Below the pieces are notes generated by a model. It did not search any database. It had not been told where the DNA came from and saw nothing but the letters and a program-made list of their open reading frames with translations. From contig JANNSJ010000027.1 of NCBI GenBank assembly GCA_031402435.1, forward strand, positions 4,312-68,311: a stretch of DNA of 64,000 nucleotides, in the 5' to 3' direction. A program made the position numbers and the translations under genes. Shown here in pieces: positions 35,401 to 43,907 of this stretch. Every line of letters starts with the position of its first letter. Position 1 is the first letter of the stretch. Source of the DNA: UBA11986 sp031402435. GTDB taxonomy: Bacteria > Bacteroidota > Ignavibacteria > UBA10030 > UBA6906.

Positions 35401-37893
35401 TCCGAGGAAGTTCATATAGACAAGGCCGTCACGCACAAGATCACGCATCGGTTGTTTCCATTCCCCGTCAATCACTGCAAGTGAGCTTTTATATATCCTG
35501 AATGGAGTGCCACCGATCGGTGGTGGTGTTACGTATGAACCAATGGCAAAGTTTGAAAGGTTGTTAAATGATCCCTGTTCGCCTAGTGTGTTGCCACCGG
35601 TAATAAACATGAAGTTCTTATTCCAGTCACCAAGAGTGTAATTGTCATAGCTCATAAGTTTCGCGACAGCCCGTTGGGCTTGCCCTGTATCACGTACGGG
35701 AATTCTCCCAATCAGCAGCGTTGAAAGGAATGTCGTGTCAGGATTGAAACAACCGAACCAGTTATCACCAGCCGGAACACCGTAGGCCGGAACAAAATTC
35801 AACTCAGTTGTCGATGCAATGTAGTGATGAAAGTCCCACGATGCATCCCCGAACATCAGCACGTACGTGAGCGCCGGAGCAGGCCAGTTGAGATATGCAT
35901 GTCGGAGAAAGTTTTTAATCACGGTCGCGTTAAGCATCCCGTAGTTGAACTCATCATAGATCTCCTGCACGTCAACCACTTTCACACGGACACCATTGAC
36001 CGATTGCCTGTGAGCGGCAAGTTGCTGGGCTGCCGGAAGGAAAAGTCTGTGCGAGATGATCAGATAGTCCGCACCAGCTATGTTAACGCGAATGTCAGCG
36101 AAGACTTTGGAATCAAGCGGCAAAACTGGTCTTTGCCCTCCGGTAGACACTACTAGATAGTTCTTCACAGTCGAGAACGTGTCGCGAAACGCAATGGAAT
36201 AGCCGGAAAGTGAATCACCGGTGACTATCCCGCCTATAACCTTTCTTTTTCCTGTAAGATCAAAAATATCTATCGAAGAATTGCTAAACCCGGTGACGGT
36301 GAAAAGCGCCGGGTTCGTCCCCGATGAAGGCGGAGATTGAAAGAATAACTGATTACCTTGCGCCTGCAAACTTCGTTGGTAGTCGATCTCAAACCAATCA
36401 AGATAGAACTGATTGGGAATGCTCGCAGTGGGAATCGACCGAATCTTCAAATCATTGACGAGCTGCTGGCTCCTTGAGAAACCGTTGATGAATGAAGTTG
36501 GGAACGTTGTACTGACAAGTTGTTCAGTCCGGCCTTGGAACATTAGTTCGTTCACCAGGGAGTCATTGATAAAGAGCTTTGCGTCATGGTCCACCTGATT
36601 GAAGTGTGGTGTTGTGCTGAAGAGGCGCAAACGAAGTGTTGACGTCGGCCCGTTCGTTGCATCAATGTTGTCAATGGTAAAAGGATGACTATTCAAGGTC
36701 CCAGGGAAGTAATAATCCCACACCCAGCCTTCGCCGGGGACGGGGCCATTATCCGTTATCTCGACGTCGCCCGTGCCTTCATAGTAATCGGTGGTCTGCT
36801 CGAAGTGCCGGGTCACTTTCGCTGAGATGATGTTCAAACCAGCAGGACCACCCGGCTGAAGAACGCTGGCGAATCGCTGCCCCTGCACCGATCCGCCCCA
36901 CGTCAACCAGTACATGTTGGTATCTGTATAGAAATCAAGATACGTTGAGTCGCCATGGTTCATCAATGCATAAAACTCGATCGTCGTATCAGGCCGAATG
37001 AAGAGGGGAATCTCCTGTCCTTTCCCGAACATTTGAAGTGTGTTGATATCAATCAGTGAAGTGTTTGCACCTGCTGCCGCAAGGTCAGATTTCGTCACTC
37101 TGTACCAGCCATCTTCTGCAATGCGTATTCGATAATATGTCCTGCCTGTTTCAAACCAATCACGCGTCGGGTCGACTCCACGGTTTGTCTGTTGGTCAAC
37201 AATCGTTGTGCGCCATTGCTTTGCCTGATCATAGTTCCACAATACATCCTTGTACACATGTTCAAACTGCGGGTCAGGTGAAGCAGAAGTCGCCGGCGGA
37301 TCAAATGGTTTCCCGGTTGACGAAACTATTCGAATGTTGAGCGTGGCTTTCACAAGTCGCTTCAACACTCTTGACACCGGGTTGTACTGGTACGGCGCAA
37401 TTCTAACAGTGCTCAAACATTGATGACGAATTCTATACGAAGAACCAGCTAGGAGCATCTGCGAGGGGAAGAACCTGTTCTGAGCATAATAGGTCGCGTT
37501 TTTGTTATAGTGGGGTATCGCCTCCTTCTCTTCCGTGTAGGTGTAGGAAGGATTTGGCGCAACAAGTTGATTGATGGATTCCGTGTAGATCGGGTCAACG
37601 ATGTCCACGCGGAGGTCTGCACCTTCGGGTACACCAAGACTCAAAGCGTCAATGGGCAACTGCGGCTTCCCGGGTTCCCCGTCAAAGCCAGCAGCCCCTC
37701 CGGTAAACAGAAGATGAGACACACCATCAATAATAATTGAAGTGGAAGGAATAAGCGTGGATATATATTCAATCTGCCAACCGTCGGCATTCTGCTGTTT
37801 CAGAACAAACGAGGATGAGCTCGATTGCTGATCCGCACTCGATTGCATAGTACATGCAAGCAGGAAACAAAATGCAACAAGCGCATTTCTCAT
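32494..37893 (-). CDS. porU: Gingipain-like C25 peptidase, PorU/T9SS sortase homologue
   Basis: A 1799-residue exported protein. After the signal peptide an N-terminal propeptide-like beta domain extends to about residue 540. A caspase-fold C25 domain follows, with the likely catalytic His832 in NFLGHSGGRVWG and Cys863 in SSVSCNVGAF. Long CARDB/Fn3-like beta domains follow, then a C-terminal YNYPNPFATSTYF module with FlgD-like features (FWDGRDSDGDELANGYYFYQ). PorU cleaves cargo sorting domains and attaches cargo to A-LPS on the cell surface. The start overlaps the stop of the WecG-like gene (ATGA), placing porU at the end of the polysaccharide operon. An alternative is a secreted C25 peptidase that is not the sortase. 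Confidence 0.7.
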   Translation of the reverse strand: MRNALVAFCFLLACTMQSSADQQSSSSSFVLKQQNADGWQIEYISTLIPSTSIIIDGVSHLLFTGGAAGFDGEPGKPQLPIDALSLGVPEGADLRVDIVDPIYTESINQLVAPNPSYTYTEEKEAIPHYNKNATYYAQNRFFPSQMLLAGSSYRIRHQCLSTVRIAPYQYNPVSRVLKRLVKATLNIRIVSSTGKPFDPPATSASPDPQFEHVYKDVLWNYDQAKQWRTTIVDQQTNRGVDPTRDWFETGRTYYRIRIAEDGWYRVTKSDLAAAGANTSLIDINTLQMFGKGQEIPLFIRPDTTIEFYALMNHGDSTYLDFYTDTNMYWLTWGGSVQGQRFASVLQPGGPAGLNIISAKVTRHFEQTTDYYEGTGDVEITDNGPVPGEGWVWDYYFPGTLNSHPFTIDNIDATNGPTSTLRLRLFSTTPHFNQVDHDAKLFINDSLVNELMFQGRTEQLVSTTFPTSFINGFSRSQQLVNDLKIRSIPTASIPNQFYLDWFEIDYQRSLQAQGNQLFFQSPPSSGTNPALFTVTGFSNSSIDIFDLTGKRKVIGGIVTGDSLSGYSIAFRDTFSTVKNYLVVSTGGQRPVLPLDSKVFADIRVNIAGADYLIISHRLFLPAAQQLAAHRQSVNGVRVKVVDVQEIYDEFNYGMLNATVIKNFLRHAYLNWPAPALTYVLMFGDASWDFHHYIASTTELNFVPAYGVPAGDNWFGCFNPDTTFLSTLLIGRIPVRDTGQAQRAVAKLMSYDNYTLGDWNKNFMFITGGNTLGEQGSFNNLSNFAIGSYVTPPPIGGTPFRIYKSSLAVIDGEWKQPMRDLVRDGLVYMNFLGHSGGRVWGVDIGDPNTLENTNGRLPFLSSVSCNVGAFAEPSKKMLAEEFVLADNRGSIASWASSSLGYANAGASLNQYFLEGVKNNIRDLGSLTTAARIRLWQTYGNFYVYVAMVNLNPLLGDPLTRLAMPRSPDLALTTQDIALNTLTPSPNDSIFTIRVSVHNYGLVPLDSVGVTIMDVYNSQSTPIISNKKIARTLSRDTLFVPWAAAEKVGRHTLTVTLDPTNGITEVNEANNVASVDQYIYANLLSVVKPFNNMVVSPGLQTLVVTSPLGLDSVGFQYFFELDTVATFDSPFRISSSAVSPGPVSGQWTTPNLVNNQVYFWRARTVDGTLQGNWVVSSFVTSSLLPSFPLVRWREYSPRQFNREHLKQAAVTDSGVTIAPNLPLNLIARSFGVRAIPPGPYNTIVLNGIVVTGYNYVIGTGVMAMRVNEFNGLYEVGGGVGTTPWHPDSMMNFIRNTPAGNYIAIVAINDARQTLNESLYVAIEAMGSSAVRQVLAGQSWAFIGRKGYSNAGLESLTNDSAIVSLQIPNYYSFGSGSLTTTGFSTPMSWDSFHWRHSSSPPATTSSIALLGVRANGGIDTLRILSGDSTDVSLAFLNPLTSGPTYTALASAVLLSATDALRTPVLKDWWVDFLPSSDLAVSSRTVGVQDLTIQKRTQLNLPVTVYNIGFGGVDSARIVVSVFDKFNKARPIASAMLDTIPVNGLKSTTISIPTTNFSRWVTLQVNVSPSKKYKDLVPDNNNAYYTFKVLGSTTSGIRLFADGTQLMDGDYVAPQPKLLVRLPKQESGHGIRRTEFVVDNRPFVSGTPVLDDQKAIAESGDELTFAPSLSNGQHELKVRVVDVTSLGGLDTLEQSVTVNSRDEMSVIRLYNYPNPFATSTYFTFILTGQSPPEELSIRIFTIAGRRIRELVLSQSQLQRGFNRVFWDGRDSDGDELANGYYFYQLTIKGEGKMETSVEKLAKIR

Positions 37894-38642
37894 GATTGTC
37901 TTCCTTCAGTTAGGCGTTGTAGGAAGATACGAAATATGAACATTGGATTCCCCAACAAATAGCGTTTCCAGAGCCGTCGAGGTTCTTGGAGAAACCTATG
38001 TAACCACTCCATTCCATTCTTTGACATCCATTCAGGTGCAACGATTTTCTCTCCCGCAAGGGAGTCAATCATCCCTCCGCATGGAAGGAAGGCATTCACT
38101 GCCAGACGCGTGAAATTCCGCTTTATCCATGCCTCTTGATCCGGCATTCCAAATCCTACAAAAAGCACACCGGGCTTCAGCACATTTATCAACTCAACGA
38201 CCTCGTCATTTTCAATCCCCGATTTGTCAAAAAAACCATGGTGGTATCCAACGAGTTTTAAACGAGGATAACGGTCACAAAGCCGGTTGGCTGCTTCGGC
38301 GATACCATCAGGTTGCCCGCCCAGAAGGTACACACTGATGTGTTTTTCTTGAAGCAGTCCACTAAGATCCCATATCCAATGGGTCAGTGCAGTTCGGGAT
38401 GGGGGCACTGCTCCGAGTATTCTGGCCCCGAACCTGATTCCCTCCCCGTCGCAATAGAGGATATCTGAGCTGTTCAGGAATTCCCTGAACTCACGGTTCC
38501 TCTGCACAATGTTGATTGCATGAACATTTGCATACGAGAACCTCATCTTCCATTTCTGCTCAACACAATTTACAATAGCTCGCCCCAAATCTTCAGCATC
38601 AATATCATCAACCCATACTCCAAGAATATTAACTTTAGACAT
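37890..38642 (-). CDS. WecG/TagA/CpsF family glycosyltransferase (GT26)
   Basis: A 250-residue enzyme of the family that adds the second sugar (ManNAc or ManNAcA type) to an undecaprenyl-linked precursor. Seen are ILGVWVDDID near the start, FSYANVHAINIVQRN, SDILYCDGEGIRFGARILG, VYLLGGQPDGIAEAANRL, and VLFVGFGMPDQEAWIKRN. Its start overlaps the GT9 gene by eight bases and its stop overlaps porU. The exact sugar is unknown. Confidence 0.88.
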   Translation of the reverse strand: MSKVNILGVWVDDIDAEDLGRAIVNCVEQKWKMRFSYANVHAINIVQRNREFREFLNSSDILYCDGEGIRFGARILGAVPPSRTALTHWIWDLSGLLQEKHISVYLLGGQPDGIAEAANRLCDRYPRLKLVGYHHGFFDKSGIENDEVVELINVLKPGVLFVGFGMPDQEAWIKRNFTRLAVNAFLPCGGMIDSLAGEKIVAPEWMSKNGMEWLHRFLQEPRRLWKRYLLGNPMFIFRIFLQRLTEGRQS

Positions 38643-39780
38643 TAGTAGGTGCGGTGTTCTGTGTCTGGCTTTGCTTTAATACTCGCGATACTGTGGAGAA
38701 CACTTCATCGGCACTGTGCAATGTCATACATGAGCTATCAGGTCGAATACACTTGCGCTGATCGCATGGTGAACAGTCTACTTTCTTGTAGAGGTATGCA
38801 TCATAACTGAATCGTGGAGGAGCTGTCAACTCAGGTGGAGCAGGACCAAACAACCCGACGGTGGGAACATTCATCATTGCAGCCAGATGCAACGGACCGG
38901 AATCGTTGCCAATAATTAGCGACGATTTCTTCATAAGCACAGCAACTTCCAACAAATCAGACGAGGCAACAACCCGGATTCGAGGATTACTCACCAATAA
39001 ACTATTGATAATGGTTGCGTCCTTTTCCTCGCATGATATGAGCACATCATGATCGAGTTCACTTGCTATCCTGATGGCAAGGCCGATGAACTTTGCAAGG
39101 GGCCAGTTCCTATACTCCCATCCCGTGAAGGGATGCATCATTACATACTTGCTCTTGTGAATGGGCAACTTTCCATTCAAACGTTCCCAAATATTCTGGA
39201 AGATATCGGGCTTGAGGTTTGCCCTGTGATCTCTTTGCATCGGGGCTATGCCTAATGCTGAACATATCTTCGCCGGCCGTTCATAAATATTCTCCAATGC
39301 ATATTGTGCGTGCGTCGGAAGTTGAAACCCAAATGCCGCAACAGATGTAGACTCAAGGAATGGAGTAAGAGAATCAACATAAGACAGATAGCCCAGTTTG
39401 TACCGCGTATCGCTCGCCAATGCAACCATCACATTCCTCCGTGGTGGACTCATGCTGACAGAAAGATCGACAGTATGTTTTCTTGCCAACCGGAACGCAT
39501 GTAACAACCCACCAGCACTCTGGGGATTGGCAACTCCTATGAATTCAACGTTCAATTCGATTGCTCGCAACAAGGAAACATACTGCATGTCCACCAAGAC
39601 CTGCATATCAGCATTGAAGAAGCATTGAAGCCGGGCAAGCGACGGCAACATCACGATGATATCACCAAGGCGGGAAAGCTCTATTACGAGAATGGAACGG
39701 ATGGAAGAAGGATCGAAATCCTCAGCCGATTTCTGAGAAGCGACCAGTCGTAAAGAACCAATGAGCGCTCTCTGAAGCAA
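38635..39780 (-). CDS. Glycosyltransferase family 9 (heptosyltransferase-like)
   Basis: A 381-residue GT9 protein with the Rossmann start SILVIELSRLGDIIVMLPSL, and the donor-site stretch SSLIIGNDSGPLHLAAMMNVPTVGLFGP. A cysteine cluster (CSPCDQRKC) near residue 350 is common in this group. The start TTG 39780 has AGGAG very close; other starts are possible. It likely acts on a core or O-unit sugar in the cluster. It is different from the GT9 at 17.6 kb. Confidence 0.87.
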   Translation of the reverse strand: MLQRALIGSLRLVASQKSAEDFDPSSIRSILVIELSRLGDIIVMLPSLARLQCFFNADMQVLVDMQYVSLLRAIELNVEFIGVANPQSAGGLLHAFRLARKHTVDLSVSMSPPRRNVMVALASDTRYKLGYLSYVDSLTPFLESTSVAAFGFQLPTHAQYALENIYERPAKICSALGIAPMQRDHRANLKPDIFQNIWERLNGKLPIHKSKYVMMHPFTGWEYRNWPLAKFIGLAIRIASELDHDVLISCEEKDATIINSLLVSNPRIRVVASSDLLEVAVLMKKSSLIIGNDSGPLHLAAMMNVPTVGLFGPAPPELTAPPRFSYDAYLYKKVDCSPCDQRKCIRPDSSCMTLHSADEVFSTVSRVLKQSQTQNTAPTNV

Positions 39781-39843
39781 GACTCCTGCACCTGCTGAGT
39801 TATTAAATGAACTGCAGAAAATTACACAAATCCACGACGATAT

Positions 39844-41007
39844 TCAATGATTTGGGTAGATTGGAGATTGAACGCTTGTTATCCTGTTGATGTCGCAACC
39901 GAGCGTCTCCGCAACAAGAGTAGTATCGAACAGCTCCAACACGCGCTCCCTCCCTGTTTGCCCAAGTTGCTGTCTCTTCATTGTATTCGCAACGAGTTCG
40001 GAAAGGTGTTCCGAAAGAGCAACCACACTCCCTGCTTCAACAAGAACACCTGCGTTCCCGACCACCTCCGGGATTCCACCGGAGCGTGAGGCAACGACAG
40101 GAACTGCGCACGCCATTGCCTCAATCAGGATCCGGCCGAACAACTCCTTCCATTGCGGGGTCTCCAGCGAAGGTTGCACAAGAACATCCAAACGGTTGAG
40201 AAGCTGAGGCATCGCATCGTAACGAACGAGAGACTCGAAGTTGACCCGGTCAGCTATCCCAAGACTCCGGCTCCGGGCTTCAAGATGAACGCGGTACGGG
40301 CCCTCCCCAACGACGATCAGTCGCACGTGAGCAGGCAGACTGGTCATTGCTTCAATGAGAATATGCACGCCTTTTTCCTGGGTCAAACGACCGACATATC
40401 CGAGTGTTACGCTCGTTTGATCTCTTTTGGTTGATGCATCTGGTGTGAATATCGAACAATCAACATGATGAGGAATGTACACGGTTCTGGGGGTGTATCG
40501 TCGATACAGATATCCACATTCCTTCGGACGATGATACACAATGTCTACGCCTGCCTTTGAAGTCATCCAATCACACATCGTGTTGAGAAACGCGAGCTTG
40601 TATGGGAAACCTATCGAAGGAAGGTCAATGTTCCTTGAGGCAAACAGGCCGACCCGAAGGGAAGAAAGCACGAACACACGTGCAGCAAGAAGTTGCAGAG
40701 TTGCATAATTTTCGGGTGCATGGACTGCAAGAACAAATGCGGGCTTCACCTTACGAATAACTTGAAACAGGCTGGTATACATCACCCGATGATGGCGAAA
40801 GCCGAAGAGTATCCCACTTGTATGAAGATGCAACCGGCCGGTTGGTTCTGCTTCGCACACAACAGCACCGGTTGTCTCCTTCCATTGCCGGGGAACGAAG
40901 AGATGGACTTCAAGCTCCGGACGTTGGGCAAGCAGACGATACACACCCCGCCGCGAGGATTCAACCGCGAGATTGTCAATGATGAGGACTTTCTTCCGGT
41001 CAATCAT
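39844..41007 (-). CDS. Glycosyltransferase family 4
   Basis: A 387-residue GT-B fold retaining glycosyltransferase. The donor-binding half has LGYVGRLTQEKGVHILIEAM, VGEGPYRVHLEARS, and the E-x7-E motif region FGRILIEAMACAVPVVASRSGGIPEVVG. It starts within the stop of the GT2 gene (TAATG), so the two are coupled. The sugar is unknown; likely role is O-unit extension at the cytoplasmic membrane face. Confidence 0.9.
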   Translation of the reverse strand: MIDRKKVLIIDNLAVESSRRGVYRLLAQRPELEVHLFVPRQWKETTGAVVCEAEPTGRLHLHTSGILFGFRHHRVMYTSLFQVIRKVKPAFVLAVHAPENYATLQLLAARVFVLSSLRVGLFASRNIDLPSIGFPYKLAFLNTMCDWMTSKAGVDIVYHRPKECGYLYRRYTPRTVYIPHHVDCSIFTPDASTKRDQTSVTLGYVGRLTQEKGVHILIEAMTSLPAHVRLIVVGEGPYRVHLEARSRSLGIADRVNFESLVRYDAMPQLLNRLDVLVQPSLETPQWKELFGRILIEAMACAVPVVASRSGGIPEVVGNAGVLVEAGSVVALSEHLSELVANTMKRQQLGQTGRERVLELFDTTLVAETLGCDINRITSVQSPIYPNH

Positions 41008-41921
41008 TACGCATATCTCTCACCAAACCGCTTGAAAATGAAGTCAATAAGGCCGGAGAGAACGGCTGTTATTCTCTTCAGTTGTCCGGTGACGGCGAAG
41101 TACAAAATGGGAACCAGGAAATACTTGAGCGAGAAATACGAAAGAAAAACAAACCAGCGCAATCCCTTCATGTGCTGACGCATGAGAAGCAGTTTGTTCC
41201 TTGTAACATAGTAATCACGAAACCACCTCCCCTTATTCGCTCGGACAGACGAAGAGGGACGGTGAGTAACAACGGCAACCGGATTGTGCCTGATTCTCCA
41301 CCCATGCTTTTTTGCCCGCAAGCAGAAATCTGCATCTTCGGAATACGCGAAGAAGCGTTCATCAAAGCCTCCGACCTCGGTAAAAAGATCAGTGCGGACG
41401 AGCATCGCGCAACCGGTCGCATGTTCCTCGTCTATAGCTTCAGCGGATGTCACATTACACTGCTTGCCGAACCCTTGATGGATCGGATCCCCGAACATAT
41501 TCAGGATGCCACCATCAAACCAAATTCTATTTTCCTTGCAAGAGTCAAGGATCCGGGGTGAAACAATACCGGTCTTCTTTTCAGAGGAGAGAGTTGCTGC
41601 CAGCAGAGCAATACAGTTGGGTGCAACAACCGCATCGCTATTCAAGAAGAAGACATACTGATACTTCTTTTCGAGTGCATGGTGTATTCCCTGATTAAAT
41701 CCGCAAACGACACCAAGGTTCTTCGTATTCTTTACCAAGACAATTGAAGGGAAACGATCAACAAGTGTTGTATCGGAACCATCCGTTGAACCGTTATCTA
41801 TGACCAACACAGTCACACGGACATCCTGTGAAGTAAGAACGGATTGAACACATTGCTGCGTGGTTGCACCTCCATCCCAATTGAGAATGACACATAGAAC
41901 AGTACTGCTTGACTGAGTCAT
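41007..41921 (-). CDS. Glycosyltransferase family 2
   Basis: About 304 residues from the ATG at 41921, fixed by an ATGA overlap with the methyltransferase gene. It is a GT-A fold inverting enzyme: VLCVILNWDGGATTQQCVQSV, VIDNGSTDGSDTTL, YVFFLNSDAVVAPN (DxD-type site), and FDERFFAYSEDADFCLRAKK. A hydrophobic C-terminal region suggests membrane association. It resembles rhamnosyltransferase-type GT2 enzymes; the donor sugar is not certain. Confidence 0.9.
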   Translation of the reverse strand: MTQSSSTVLCVILNWDGGATTQQCVQSVLTSQDVRVTVLVIDNGSTDGSDTTLVDRFPSIVLVKNTKNLGVVCGFNQGIHHALEKKYQYVFFLNSDAVVAPNCIALLAATLSSEKKTGIVSPRILDSCKENRIWFDGGILNMFGDPIHQGFGKQCNVTSAEAIDEEHATGCAMLVRTDLFTEVGGFDERFFAYSEDADFCLRAKKHGWRIRHNPVAVVTHRPSSSVRANKGRWFRDYYVTRNKLLLMRQHMKGLRWFVFLSYFSLKYFLVPILYFAVTGQLKRITAVLSGLIDFIFKRFGERYA

Positions 41922-42754
41922 ACGATCTCCGGCTTTTCCACTACTATCGGAAAGCGCAGCACAAACCAACGTAGGAAAGGCACGCATCTCAATAGAGGCA
42001 GGAATATTCGGAGAATCGACCGTATGGATCGAATGTACATCCCATTGTTCAAGTGCTTACCCATCTCTGAAAAGTCCGAGATGTGTATGATACGCATACC
42101 CCTTGCCCTCAACAACTTGAAAGTTTCTTGACAGAGTACACAGTGTACAGCATCTGTATCGCCTGAGATATATCGATCCGGTTCGGCAAGAGCTGCAACG
42201 TCCAGATTGATATAAGGGTCGTAACGGAACGGTCTAAATTCGTTTTTCATCATGTTGAAAAAGATTTTCCAGCGAACGCTTCGAATGTAGCTAATGTCCT
42301 TATGAGCAAACTGCGGGAAATCCTTTCGGAAGATGTTATCCCAGTTCGGCCCCCATATGAGAATGCGACCTCCGGGCTTTACGATCCGCATCATTTCTTC
42401 AAGCACAGATTCAGGTGCGGTCATATGTTCGAGGGACCAACTACATAGGACTGTATCCGCAACATTGCTCTTCAATGCAAGAGTCTTCACGTGCGTCTGT
42501 ACATACATTCCACGCTTTTTCTCTTCAGCAAGGGTCAAGCCCACGAACGAGATGTCTGCACAAACATATCCTGTTGCGTGCAAACCAAGGATCGCAGCAT
42601 TGATCCCCGAACCCCCGGCCACATCCACAGTGATGCCGTTTGTATCAAAGAAACGCAGCAAGAGTTGTGGAGGAACAACAAACACTTCTTGATGTTGATC
42701 TTCAACAATCTGATGGTAGCCCCGGACACTCTTGTAGTAGTCATCAACTCGCAT
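41918..42754 (-). CDS. SAM-dependent methyltransferase (class I)
   Basis: A 278-residue protein. The SAM-binding start is VDVAGGSGINAAILGLHATGY, and the post-I segment is VLCSWSLEHMTAPESVLEEMMRIVKPGGRILIWGPNWDN. Lying among glycosyltransferase genes, it may methylate a sugar of the polymer or cap its end. A hydrophobic stretch near the C-terminus may contact the membrane. The substrate is unknown. Confidence 0.85.
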   Translation of the reverse strand: MRVDDYYKSVRGYHQIVEDQHQEVFVVPPQLLLRFFDTNGITVDVAGGSGINAAILGLHATGYVCADISFVGLTLAEEKKRGMYVQTHVKTLALKSNVADTVLCSWSLEHMTAPESVLEEMMRIVKPGGRILIWGPNWDNIFRKDFPQFAHKDISYIRSVRWKIFFNMMKNEFRPFRYDPYINLDVAALAEPDRYISGDTDAVHCVLCQETFKLLRARGMRIIHISDFSEMGKHLNNGMYIRSIRSILRIFLPLLRCVPFLRWFVLRFPIVVEKPEIV

Positions 42755-42779
42755 TTGGTATACCCGGCCTCATGGAATG

Positions 42780-43904
42780 TCACAACCGTCTAACATCTTC
42801 GTACACAGAAAGAACCTTCCGTGCAATTCTGTCCCAGGAAAATTCCTTTGCTTTTTCAACCCCTGCCGCGATGAGCTTCCGGCGCATAGTTTCATCTCTG
42901 CTCAATAGACCAATCGCCTCTGTCAGTTCTTCTACGGATGCCGGGTTTTCAAGGAGTAAGAGATGCTCGCGATCCGTCATCCCTTCACTTGCTCCGCATG
43001 ATTTTGAGGTTATGACCGGTACTCCGGCAGCCATCGCCTCAAGAATGACGATCCCGAATGGTTCATAAAGAGATGGAATCACAAACGCATCTGCAACCAA
43101 ATACATTGTCTCGGGGGCAGGAATGTTTCCCATAAAGCTGACGTTATCCATGATTCCGAGTTCAGCAGTGCGTCTTTCGTAGGCTTGACGATCCCCACCT
43201 CCTACCACCAGCAAACGCAATTTGCGATCGTTGAGGGCCGCGAGACTCTGAAGAAGTGTTTTGAGACCTTTCCTGCCGAATTCGTTTCCCACAAACAGAA
43301 GGACAAAATCATCAGGAGAGAAGCCGAGGCTCATCCGCTGACCGGATCTGTCAACCCGAGTTCGTAAGGCTTTAAACAGTGTGTAGTCGACCCCGTTCGG
43401 AACCACTGTGACCTTTTCAGGGGCGACCTTGTAGAAGGTTTCAATCTGTGATTTTACGAGTTGTGAAACCGCCATGATCCGCTTTGTCGTAGGAACGGTC
43501 AGCAGAACACGTTCATCGATTAGGGAAACACGATCATACAACCCAAGACCTCGGCTCTCGAGGAACTGATCTGATTTCGAGCGCAACAACTCCATTCCGG
43601 CACGATGACAACTTTGCGCAGTGACGATATTTGCTCCCCTCCCAACACCGAAGGTGTTGATAATGTCCACCTCACCTCCGCTAAACGGAGACCCGTTCAA
43701 CGTGAAGAGCATCTTGTTCAGCGCTTTTGAGGAAGAGAGACTTGGGACATGGCACTCGGTAATTCGTCGATCGACGTCTTCAAAATGTTGGGCAGCACAA
43801 CTGACTGCATGTCCCAATCCCACAAACTCAAGAGCCAGGGCTTTGACGATCCTTCCAATTCCTGTTCTATTGTCATATGATTGGGAGACTAAGCCGATTC
43901 TCAT
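42780..43904 (-). CDS. Glycosyltransferase family 4
   Basis: A 374-residue retaining glycosyltransferase starting MRIGLVSQSYDNRTGIGRIV. The C-terminal half has LLFVGNEFGRKGLKTLLQSL, VGGGDRQAYERRTAELG, and PSLYEPFGIVILEAMAAGVPVITSKSCG with the E-x7-E motif. It is three bases downstream of the flippase gene. The function is assembly of the surface polysaccharide; donor and linkage unknown. Confidence 0.9.
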   Translation of the reverse strand: MRIGLVSQSYDNRTGIGRIVKALALEFVGLGHAVSCAAQHFEDVDRRITECHVPSLSSSKALNKMLFTLNGSPFSGGEVDIINTFGVGRGANIVTAQSCHRAGMELLRSKSDQFLESRGLGLYDRVSLIDERVLLTVPTTKRIMAVSQLVKSQIETFYKVAPEKVTVVPNGVDYTLFKALRTRVDRSGQRMSLGFSPDDFVLLFVGNEFGRKGLKTLLQSLAALNDRKLRLLVVGGGDRQAYERRTAELGIMDNVSFMGNIPAPETMYLVADAFVIPSLYEPFGIVILEAMAAGVPVITSKSCGASEGMTDREHLLLLENPASVEELTEAIGLLSRDETMRRKLIAAGVEKAKEFSWDRIARKVLSVYEDVRRL

Positions 43905-43907
43905 CGT

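Noticed and set aside
41082..41561. A 159-codon plus-strand frame opposite the GT2 gene
   Set aside because: It is a shadow of the GT2 coding frame without a ribosome site.
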